Below the pieces are notes generated by a model that did not search any database, had not been told where the DNA came from, and saw only the letters and a list, made by a program, of their open reading frames with translations. Position numbers and translations under genes: made by a program. 64,000 bases of DNA, taken from contig NC_067207.1 of NCBI RefSeq assembly GCF_026262505.1, positions 22,908,082-22,972,081 of the forward strand. The letters are read 5' to 3'. How positions within the stretch are numbered: position 1 is the first letter of the stretch; each line of letters starts with the position of its first letter. Of this stretch, positions 54,884 through 63,191 are shown piece after piece. This DNA is from Trichomonas vaginalis G3. Lineage: Eukaryota > Parabasalia > Trichomonadida > Trichomonadidae.

Positions 54884-57859
54884 ATGAGTATAGCTGCATA
54901 TGCGTATGAAGCTGACAGAGCTAAACGTTTATATTTTGGTCAATACTCTCTCACACTTACTGACAAATATATTGTTATCAGTGATGGAAATACCGAGAAA
55001 TACATAACATGGAAGGACTATGAAAAGTTTGACCCTATTTTAACTCCATGTACAATGCCATTCATTGTAAATGGTGAAGTTGTCATGAAGAACGACACAA
55101 CAGTATATAAGTCTGTATATGAAGCATTAGAATATATGTTGAATTATAATCCCGAAAGATTTGACCCAAGCACTACACCATGTGCAATGCCTTTTATTAA
55201 GGACGGTGAAATCGTAAGAGTTCCGGATTCAACGGTTTATACTGCTGTTCAAAACAGTTTACAAAACATTTTAGCGAATATCTTTAATTCAGAAACTACA
55301 GAAATAAAATTACCATATATAACAGATGCTAAAGAAATTAAATCAAAAACGACAACATTATTTACGTCACTTAATGATTTAATGACTTATATCATTAATA
55401 TTCCTGCACCAACTACAGCATTTGATCCAAACTCGACGGTTTGCAGTGTACCTTTCATAAAGTCGCAAAGCGACCAGGGCGAAGCCCATGACAGTTCATT
55501 AATTACTTTAAGGGATTCAACAGTTAATGAATCATTAAAGGCGTCATTAATGAAAATCATTGATTTTAACTCATTCACGAATACATATAATTCATTCATT
55601 AATGTTTCATATGCTTCTAAAGAAGGTGAGCCAAAAACTATCGATAAAGCGGTGTATGAAATAAAAGCATCAACGACGAAATTGAATTCGTTAACTTTTG
55701 ACGGTGATAGTTTCGTTAATGACATAACATCGGGGAAAACAATTTTAACGAAAGAATATTTAAAATCTCATGTTAGTGAGTTCGTTGAAATTGAAAAAGA
55801 AGGTGGAATTAAGTTCGATCCACTGAATTTCATTTTCAGCTTAGCGAATGCGGGTGTTAGTTTCGCTGAATGGACAACTATACAGAGTGAAATAAATGCA
55901 ATATGGACGTTTTTGGGGTCAAAAGCGGGAATGGGTGAGCTTGTAAATGCTGCAAGAACATTAGGTGAAACAGGAAATTTTGTAGATGGTTTTAAAAGAC
56001 TTGTTTCAAATGTTTTAACAAACACAAGAAATTATTTAGATATACCATACATAACGGACGGATTTTCGAACAGGTAGCAACAAACCCTCCGGTTATGGCT
56101 GCGTTGATGATGGTTAGAGATATAAAACCACGTAACGACGGAACGAAGAACATGAACAACAGGATACTGGTCGGGTTATTCAAGACATTAAAAACGTGTA
56201 TCCTGAAGTTATTGATTTATTTAGAGGAGTTAATGATTCAATTTCAAAACATTCTATAACCCTCGATGAAGAGAATAAATTAACAGATTATATATTCGTC
56301 ATTATTGCAGAACTAATGAAGAGAATAAATGAAAAAGGAATTGGTGATATCATTAATGTCAGCGATGTAATGATGAAAAGAAATTTTGACTCATTATTTA
56401 CAAAACCGAAAACAGAATATAGTCTTTATGACGTAATTACCGAATTAATGAAAAAGATTAATGATAATAAGAGTTCTGGCGGAAGAGTTGAATTAGAAGT
56501 GAATGATGTTAATGAGAAATTAGCCGAAAAAGCAGATAAAAACCACGTTCATTATATAACTTCAGACGAACAGATTATAACGGACTACCATGGATATTTA
56601 ACACGAAGTGATGAAGCGAAGACAAAAAATGTTAATGAAAGAAGATATAAATACATTCGTGCTAAAGGTTATGACATAAGCTGTACTGTACAGTATGATG
56701 TAGCTAAAGCACCAGAAGCATTTGGTTATACCGGTGAAATTTATGCCTCTACTTTCTCTGTTAAAGGTGTATTAGTTGAACCAAGATTTACTTTGAGAGT
56801 TAAGTCAAAAATAACTTTTGAAGATGCTATTAAAAGTAAAGCTGACAAAGATGAACTTGACGCAACGAACAAAGTTTTGAAATCTCATAAACACAACATC
56901 TCCGATATAAATGAACTTCAAACTTCTTTAGACAGTAAAGCCGACAAGAACCATACACATAAATCCTTCACTACTGTTAGAGCAGACGACATAATATTGA
57001 ACTTTGACCTTGGTTCAAGTGCACCTTTAGAGAATCCAAGTACAAGCGTAAAAGATACACTAAACTCCTTAAATAGTAAATGTATGAACATTGAAGGTCA
57101 TGTCAGAAACTTTGAAACACATGAACTACCAGCAATGTTAGATAAGAAAGCAGATAAGAACCATACACATGATTTCTTCACAACTGTTGGTATAGAAAGT
57201 ATTGAAGGAACGGTTGAAGGAACTGGTGGGGATGCATTATATTGGAAACCTCCTAACTTTCCACAAGGTTTAACATCGGAGGAAAACATAACGACGATGA
57301 AATACATTAGATGTAGAAATGTTTATGTCATGGAGGATGAAATAATGTTAAATTCACTGCTCAAGATTTATATGATAAGAAAGCTGACAAAACAGAGCTT
57401 CAAACATTAAAGACTGAAATACTTCAAACATTATATCCTGCAGGCTCTATTTATACGTCAATGAACTCAATAAATCCAGCAACAGTTCTGGGTTTCGGTA
57501 CGTGGGAGCAGATTGTAGATAAATTCTTATACTGTGCGAACTCTTCAAAGCAAACAGGTGGTTCGAAGAAAATTAAAGAAGCAAACCTTCCACCGCACAC
57601 TCATACAGGAACTACAAACACAACAGGTAGTCATTCACATTCAATAACAAAAAGAGGTTATACAAATCTTGCAGCAGGTTCGGATAGACAGGGAATGCAT
57701 AGATATGATATTTCAAGTGACCCAGTAGATTCAAGCACAGGTATTTTCTGTGGAACCACAGGAAATCATTCACACACTTTCACAACAAATCCAACAGGCT
57801 CGGGTGAAGATTATATGCCACCATTTGTGACTATATTCGCATGGTACCGCGTTCAATGA
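54884..57859 (+). pseudogene. Fibre-like region with K-A-D-K repeats and tail-collar tip
   Basis: The N-terminal part has three to four units of the form F-D-P-x-x-T-x-C-x-M-P-F-I followed by a D/N-S/T-T-V-Y motif. The middle has E-K-A-D-K-N-H-V/T-H units typical of fibre shafts and intertwined trimer segments. The tip has NPATVLGFGTW, GGSKKIKEANLPPHTH and EDYMPPFVTIFAWYRVQ, a phage tail-collar pattern. One repeat carries an in-frame GC double hairpin (55462-55487). A hairpin GCGTTC-AAT-GAACGC closes the region near 57848. The likely ancestral role is host attachment. Not intact. Confidence 0.75.
55462..55487. repeat. GC-rich double hairpin A, in frame in the fibre region
   Basis: GTCGC-AAA-GCGAC and GGGC-GAA-GCCC, two bases apart, preceded by CATAAA and followed by ATG. 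The neighbouring fibre repeats read M-P-F-I-K-D-G-E-I-V without the extra residues, so this copy looks like an insertion of about nine codons. Confidence 0.85.
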
Positions 57860-57899
57860 ACGCGCTTGAGCCTAGAATAAAATCTTTAACTTTACATAA

Positions 57900-58985
57900 A
57901 TGAGCTTGAAAGAAGTATTCGAACAACATCCATGGAGGTCTTTTAAGAAGTTCAATGAAGCTGCAAAGAGTTGGGGATTTACTAACAGAGCTGAAGTGAA
58001 AAGGTTCTTTGACAAAAATGTTGTACATCAAACAAAAATAAATCCTTACGACTACTTTTTACCAATTTACTCCAACACTCCTGACGCATACCAATTTGAC
58101 ACTCTCATTCAAAGCAGAAAAGGAGGACATAAACCATTCCTCATCTTCATTAATGTTAACACTCGCAAAGCTTTTGCGTATATAATGAGAAATAAAGGAA
58201 CTCATGAAGTGTTAAGAGTTTTACAAAAGTTTGTAGCAGAACATAGCCCAAGTATTTTAACATCAGACCAAGACGGTGCATACCTCAGCAACGAAATCAC
58301 AGAATTTCTCATTAAGCATAACATAACTCACTACACTACTGAAGACCATAACCATAACATACTCGGTATCATTAACCGCTTCATAAGGACTCTCAGAGAT
58401 TTAAATCAAGAGCGAGACTTTACCGAAGAAACAATGAAACATTTCATCGAAGTTTACAATTCCTCAACACATTCTACAACAGGACATACACCAAATTCAA
58501 TGACACAACAACAAGAAGAAAAGTATATACAAAAGAAACGAAGTCAAACACAAAATATCAGAAATTCAACACAATTTACTCTCATTCCTGGAACAAAAGT
58601 TCGTGTAGTTCTTGACGACAAACCGTTGACAAAGAAACGTTTAAGGTTAAGTCGAAATTATTATATCGTAGACTCTACGCAAGGTAATGGATATCTTATA
58701 AAAGCTGCTGACGACTCCATAGCATTTTACCCTCGTCATAAATTAGTCGAAAGTAGTAATGGCAAACTTGCTGAAACCATTGACGAAGCAAAGCGAGGAG
58801 TGGTTATTGAAATACTTGACTACAACATAAACGATGACACTTATAAAGTAAGATATGAAGGAGGCGTTGAAGATGTTATACCATCTAAGAACTTGAGAGA
58901 ATCTAAACCAACTCATCTGGGACCATTAGAGCGGGAGTACTGGAAAGATAAAAACATGCCAGAAAGAATAAGAAAATTCTTCTAA
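57900..58985 (+). CDS. Retroviral-type integrase with chromo/SH3-like tail, 361 aa
   Basis: After an N-terminal helical part the core carries AYQFDTLIQS, LTSDQDGAYLSNEI and the segment HNHNILGIINRFIRTLRD, the order seen in rve integrase cores of Polintons and retroelements. The last 70 residues hold VVIEILDYNINDDTYKVRYEGG, an SH3/chromo-like fold that may guide integration. The ATG follows TCTTTAACTTTACATAA. The palindromic cluster 59025-59072 follows the stop. The frame is open throughout. Confidence 0.85.
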   Translation: MSLKEVFEQHPWRSFKKFNEAAKSWGFTNRAEVKRFFDKNVVHQTKINPYDYFLPIYSNTPDAYQFDTLIQSRKGGHKPFLIFINVNTRKAFAYIMRNKGTHEVLRVLQKFVAEHSPSILTSDQDGAYLSNEITEFLIKHNITHYTTEDHNHNILGIINRFIRTLRDLNQERDFTEETMKHFIEVYNSSTHSTTGHTPNSMTQQQEEKYIQKKRSQTQNIRNSTQFTLIPGTKVRVVLDDKPLTKKRLRLSRNYYIVDSTQGNGYLIKAADDSIAFYPRHKLVESSNGKLAETIDEAKRGVVIEILDYNINDDTYKVRYEGGVEDVIPSKNLRESKPTHLGPLEREYWKDKNMPERIRKFF

Positions 58986-59024
58986 ACTTTTTCGTTGGAT
59001 GTAAATCAGACAAAAATATATTAT

Positions 59025-59072
59025 AGGTGAAGAGGTGAGATTTCACCTGTTTTCTCACCTGTTTTTTCACCT
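59025..59072. repeat. Palindromic heptamer cluster, Polinton B copy 2
   Basis: Built on AGGTGA: AGGTGAAGAGGTGAGATTTC then ACC and two CTGTTTT-spaced TCACCT units. Same plan as the GGTTAGA clusters of A but with every unit changed to GGTGA. It flanks the 5' side of the cassette gene. Confidence 0.75.
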
Positions 59073-59153
59073 CGTGAATTTTCGTGAATTTCCTTAAGAT
59101 AGAAAAATAAAGTTAGTTTTATTTTTATTTATTTTTTATTTTGTATAAAAGAT

Positions 59154-60117
59154 ATGATTTCAACAATCGGCACAACAACAATTCAAGCCGCGAACGGCGG
59201 GACTCTGTCCACAACAACTTCACCAAACTCGTTAGTCATGAATCCAACATCTATGTTAGTAGAGATGGAAAGCTTCATTCCTTCTTCATTTACTTTCGAA
59301 ACAGAAATACAAAAAATTAAGCAGGAACTTTTAACAAGTAATTTAGACTGTAGTGCGAAAGATGAAACAAATGAACAGTATCTTTATGAAATGGAGGACC
59401 TCATCGACCATTTACCTAAACTACCTGAAATTCAGCATCAAAAACTAACTATTCCTGAATTCGACGAAATTGAAGTCAAAGCAACTGACTCAGTAGAAAT
59501 AAAGAAGTTCATACGTAAAGTAAATTATGAATTCCTTGGTTTTCATTGCAACCATAAAGTTATGGACAAAGATTGCGATATGGTATATAAAATGTTTCTG
59601 ACATATATAAATCTGAAGAATTTAAGACCTACGACAACTTTGTTTCGTTAGTTGCTGAATGTGTTTGGGAAATAAGAGATAAAGATAGAAGAGGCAAAGT
59701 ATGGAACGAACAACTAAGACCGCTATGTTTGAGATGAAGAGAGCAATTGACGCTTTAGTTGTTCTAGCAGGTCAAATTTCAATGTATAATGCAAAAATGA
59801 ACCCACAATGTTCAAAATGTAAAGCAGCAATAAGGAAATATAACTACTCCGTCAAAGAGATAGAAAGAATGCGAAACGACTATGCAGACTTAAAGAAAGA
59901 AGCAGAAAAGCCAGCAGAAGATAAAATGGACATGTTAGCATTTCTGAACAAAAACTATCCAACAGTAGAAGATTTCCTTCTATCTGACGTCAAGAAGAAA
60001 TATAAAGAGACTTTCGGCATTGTTAAAACTTTTGATATCCTCAGCGAAGAAATAGAAGCTACAAAACTGTTTAGGATTTCAAATATACATCGTACAATTC
60101 ATGTAAAACGCTTGTGA
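59154..60117 (+). pseudogene. Cassette protein region, near-identical to A's 12080-12994
   Basis: Shares long identical runs with A's cassette protein, including the C-N-H-K and C-S-K-C segments and the winged-helix-like end. By eye the first 120 residues differ at about seven places. It has A/T-block start DNA and clusters on both sides as in A. It does not look intact. Function unknown. Confidence 0.75.
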
Positions 60118-60124
60118 AAAAAAG

Positions 60125-60172
60125 AGGTGAAAAATTAGGTGAAAAAAGAGGTGAAATCTCACCTCTTCACCT
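60125..60172. repeat. Palindromic heptamer cluster, Polinton B copy 3
   Basis: AGGTGAAAAATT, AGGTGAAAAAAG, AGGTGAAATCTCACCT, CTTCACCT, directly after the cassette stop. A nearly identical block lies at 60355-60412, both followed by AAATTATATTTTTGGTCA, so the segment is duplicated around a minisatellite. Confidence 0.78.
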
Positions 60173-60184
60173 AAATTATATTTT

Positions 60185-60350
60185 TGGTCATTTACACTCA
60201 TTTACGAAGAAGTCATGACAAAGCATTTACGATGAAATCTTGACAAGGCATTTACGAAGAAGTTATGACAAAGCATTTACGAAGAAGTTATGACAAAGCA
60301 TTTACGAAGAAGTTATGACAAAGCATTTACGAAGAAGTTATGACAAAGTC
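60185..60350. repeat. 25-26 bp minisatellite
   Basis: About six copies of CATTTACGAAGAAGTTATGA plus CAAAG, lying between the two duplicated clusters. Related GAAGTCACGACAACATTAAC repeats occur at 62098-62145. Confidence 0.85.
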
Positions 60351-60354
60351 ATGA

Positions 60355-60412
60355 GGGTGAAAAATTAGGTGAAAAAAGAGGTGAAATCTCACCTCTTCAC
60401 CTAAATTATATT
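60355..60412. repeat. Palindromic heptamer cluster, Polinton B copy 4
   Basis: Near copy of 60125-60172, with GGGTGA as the first unit. Confidence 0.78.
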
Positions 60413-60514
60413 TTTGGTCAAAGCTTCCACGAGAGAAAAGATTCCTCATTTGCTAAGGATTCCAAAAATGAAAAAATCGTTGATTTCGGCTGAGAAAAAA
60501 CGGCAAAAACCCTT

Positions 60515-60577
60515 CTTCCACGGGAACAAAGAAATAAAGAAGAAATAAAGTAAATTTTTTATTTATTCCCGTGGAAG
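60515..60577. repeat. Hairpin CTTCCACGGGAA / TTCCCGTGGAAG
   Basis: Perfect 12-bp inverted repeat with about 39 bases between the arms. It lies in a 340-bp gap (60413-60757) with no protein gene. A role in 3'-end formation or as a small inverted-repeat insertion is possible. Confidence 0.7.
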
Positions 60578-60642
60578 ATAGAGCACTTTTATGACACTTT
60601 TTATTCACGACAAACAAGACAAATAAAGAAAATAAGAAAATA

Positions 60643-60716
60643 CGGCGCTGTCGCGGTTCGAACCACAGACCCTGACCCCTCCATAACACCACCTTAGACC
60701 ACTGTGCTACGTAGCC
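60643..60716 (-). other. tRNA-like segment (A-box and B-box matches), probably degenerate
   Basis: On the minus strand GTAGCACAGTGG fits a tRNA A box and GGTTCGAACC fits a B box, about 44 bases apart, as in a tRNA of 73-74 bases. The D, anticodon and T stems do not pair well when I fold them by eye, so an active tRNA is unlikely. It may be a tRNA-derived relic or chance. Confidence 0.3.
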
Positions 60717-60757
60717 TGTCGACATAAGATTTTATAAATTGCATATTTGACGTAAAT

Positions 60758-61132
60758 TTATTTCCATCTGGCTTCCCACTGCATAAGATATTCATACGTG
60801 TTTGTAAGACATTCATTAAACTTCTTTTCTATTGCATCTAATCTTGCGTTATTTTTTTCAATAACTTGTCTGTATTCTTCATCATCTCCAGCAGTGTTTG
60901 GGTCTTCACGTTTAAAATATTCATTGTTAACCAATTTTTTATCTACAAATTTTATTAGTGTTTGATTCACTTCGTTATGATAACGGTCATATTCTTTCAA
61001 TACGTAAGTGAAGACAAAATGCGTCGTACCTTCAATCTTAAAGCTTAAAGAACTTTCAACACAGTTTTGAGGGTCTGTCAGTGCGTCAATGAGATAGTAT
61101 TCGAAGTCAGTCAATAATCTTTTTAAAGTCAT
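60758..61132 (-). CDS. Unknown protein, 124 aa, homologue of A's 10448-10900
   Basis: Shares the pattern hydrophobic strand, K-E-Y-D-R-Y-H, then L-I-K-F-V-D-K-K-L-V with A's protein. It lacks A's lysine-rich tail and instead has a coiled coil. ATG at 61130-61132. Divergent from the KilA-N gene across about 106 bp that contain A/T blocks. Confidence 0.65.
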   Translation of the reverse strand: MTLKRLLTDFEYYLIDALTDPQNCVESSLSFKIEGTTHFVFTYVLKEYDRYHNEVNQTLIKFVDKKLVNNEYFKREDPNTAGDDEEYRQVIEKNNARLDAIEKKFNECLTNTYEYLMQWEARWK

Positions 61133-61238
61133 TTCATACAGGATAAAATTTAATGTTGTGAAGAAATAGTGTTTATCTCAAAAAAAAAAAGTTAGTTTTT
61201 ATTTTATTTATTTTTTTATCCTGTATGTAAAGACAGAT

Positions 61239-62099
61239 ATGTCAACATTAGAGAACACAACAACTGCTATCGTTCATGAAGTCATAAATGAAGAATACGA
61301 ATACATACAGTATAACAAACAATTGAGACTCATTCGTTCTGTCAAAGACGACATGTACCAAATGCAAAGTATTTTGACGGCTTGTTTTGCTCCAGATACT
61401 AAGCTTCCTAAAGACTGGTTTAGGAACCAAAGCACCATAGAACTATTAAGTGAAGCACAGCGAGACGTACTTTTTTCTGAAAACAGTGAAGAACAGCGAG
61501 TAGGTAAAAAATCCCAGTCGCCAAAACTCTATGAAAACCGTGAAAAATTGCCAAACGGTTTGAGAGGATATTATGTTCATAGACTTTTAGTAAATGCAGT
61601 TGCAATGTGGGCTTCACCACGTTATGCTTGGAATATTTACAAACTTCTTGACGAACTTCACAGACAAGAACGTGGAGAGATGGAAAAGAAACTTCAAGCA
61701 AAAGATGAAGTCATTGAATCCAAAGACAAAAGCATACAGAAAAGAATACCGCGTTCAGTACCAAAAGGAAAGGAAAAGAACTATAAGTATATGATTTATA
61801 CTGAAGAGTTGGAGAATGAAGAAGACAGAGATATGGTTATGTTGCATTTAGTCAGAAGAAACAACAAAAGCTTTTACGACCTTGCTAAAATATATAAATC
61901 TGACAGAAACTGGTTCTATCGTGAAAACTTACCGATTTCAATGACACCGAATGAGCAAATAAAAGAAATTGTCAAAAATACTCTTCCTCAAACACACTAT
62001 GACATCAAAGGTTGCACAATACTTACCTTCAAAGAAGACTTACCATTACTGAAGGAAAAAATAACAGAATATTTCGATAACTTCAAAGAGGAAGAATGA
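61239..62099 (+). CDS. KilA-N domain DNA-binding protein, 286 aa
   Basis: Residues about 40-150 fit a KilA-N domain: DWFRNQSTIELL, then LYENREKLPNGLRGYYVH and LVNAVAMWASPRYAWNIYKL. A short coiled coil follows, then a C-terminal domain (YKYMIYTEELENEE...FYDLAKIYKSDRNW) of the type found in large-DNA-virus KilA-N proteins. Such proteins bind DNA and regulate virus or phage genes. The ATG lies after a long A/T block and TTTATCCTGTATG. The frame is whole. No copy is seen in A. Confidence 0.8.
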   Translation: MSTLENTTTAIVHEVINEEYEYIQYNKQLRLIRSVKDDMYQMQSILTACFAPDTKLPKDWFRNQSTIELLSEAQRDVLFSENSEEQRVGKKSQSPKLYENREKLPNGLRGYYVHRLLVNAVAMWASPRYAWNIYKLLDELHRQERGEMEKKLQAKDEVIESKDKSIQKRIPRSVPKGKEKNYKYMIYTEELENEEDRDMVMLHLVRRNNKSFYDLAKIYKSDRNWFYRENLPISMTPNEQIKEIVKNTLPQTHYDIKGCTILTFKEDLPLLKEKITEYFDNFKEEE

Positions 62100-62152
62100 A
62101 GTCACGACAACATTAACGAAGAAGTCACGACAACATTAACGAAGAGAGAATG

Positions 62153-62187
62153 AGGTGAAAAAACAGGTGAAATCTCACCTCTTCACC
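62153..62187. repeat. Palindromic heptamer cluster, Polinton B copy 5
   Basis: Shorter version: AGGTGAAAAAAC, AGGTGAAATCTCACCT, CTTCACC, between convergent gene ends. Confidence 0.7.
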
Positions 62188-62203
62188 AAAAATATATTTT
62201 TGG

Positions 62204-62676
62204 TTAAATAGCTTCAGGGTCAATTTCTTCAACCATTTCACTTCCTTCGTCAATGTCAATAGAAGCTTCTTCAACCTTTGGTAAGAACTTTTGTATAACA
62301 TCTTTGTTCGTTATTGTCTTCAGAGATGAAGGATAATATTTCACATTTATTTCACCCTTCTTATATTCTTTCTGTTCGGAAAGATTTAGCAATACTGAAG
62401 AAGTCAATGTTGGAGTTCTTTATAACAGTATAATGAGTATCTTTGACATTCACGAAGAAACCCTTTTGTTTCAAAACTACTGCTAACTCTTGTGAAGTAT
62501 AACGTTTGCGGTCAATGACAATAGCTAATGGTCTGACATACTGACCGAACTTAGATTCTTTCACAAACTTCTTGTTAAAGATAACATTACGTTTGAAGCA
62601 CCATTGAACTCATTCTTGATGGCAGTAGCGAGAGCATTGTATGAAAAGAACTTGCAATCTTGCATGTGTTTCATTA
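62204..62676 (-). pseudogene. Unknown region with acidic tail
   Basis: Minus-strand frames encode a basic first part (KFGQYVRPLAIVIDRKRYTSQELAVVLKQKGFFVNV) and an acidic end similar to A's 10012-10431 tail (ASIDIDEGSE, EIDPEAI). It lies next to the helicase-tail gene as in A, so it may be the counterpart. Not intact. Confidence 0.45.
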
Positions 62677-62730
62677 AAATAAAAATATTAAATTATTTTG
62701 AAAAATAACTTAAAAAAATGTAATCTAATT

Positions 62731-62762
62731 TTTCAAAAAATATTTTTTATCCGATAGAAAAG
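62731..62762 (+). promoter_or_regulatory. A/T-block promoter, twin of 9977-10011
   Basis: ATATTTTTTATCCGATAGAA then AAG and ATG. The CCGATAGAAAAG part is identical to that before A's gene at 10012. Confidence 0.6.
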
Positions 62763-63140
62763 ATGACAGAAAAATTAACTTTTTACATAGCGCCAGACCC
62801 TTCTTGCCCACATCCTTTTAAGCCACAATATATAGACATAGAACTAAATAGAGAAAGCGAAATTCCACAATATATATACATAGAACTAAATAGTGAAGGC
62901 GAAATTCTACAAACAGAAGAAAGCGAAATTCCACAAACATATAGAGACCTAGATAACGAAAATGGATATGCGCTATTCTGGTTAGATTGTCCTTATAAAA
63001 TGTATGAAAAAAAGGCTTTATATGAAGAATATAGAAAATATTGTCATGAAAACGATATAAGACCAAGCTCTAGAGAAAAATTCTATGCTGGTATAAAACA
63101 TCTTTTCGAAGTTCGGAATGGCAAATATATAAAGAAATAA
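62763..63140 (+). CDS. Small protein resembling the helicase C-terminal winged-helix, 125 aa
   Basis: The last 60 residues (KKALYEEYRKYCHENDIRPS, then a K-F turn and HLFEVRNGKYIKK) match the last 65 residues of A's helicase (RSLYDSYKQYCQEYGY...LLDVQNGVYTKK). The first 60 residues hold three copies of an I-E-L-N-x-E-x-E-I-x-Q unit. It has its own promoter and looks like a stand-alone gene. It may bind DNA at the origin without helicase activity. Confidence 0.6.
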   Translation: MTEKLTFYIAPDPSCPHPFKPQYIDIELNRESEIPQYIYIELNSEGEILQTEESEIPQTYRDLDNENGYALFWLDCPYKMYEKKALYEEYRKYCHENDIRPSSREKFYAGIKHLFEVRNGKYIKK

Positions 63141-63191
63141 TTTTTCTAAGTTTATTTTTTCGAAAAAATATTTTTTTATTTCCTACTAAAG

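Noticed and set aside
60453-60725. Minus-strand 90-codon frame containing the tRNA-like segment
   Set aside because: It has no promoter context and runs through a hairpin and the tRNA-like boxes; it looks like chance.
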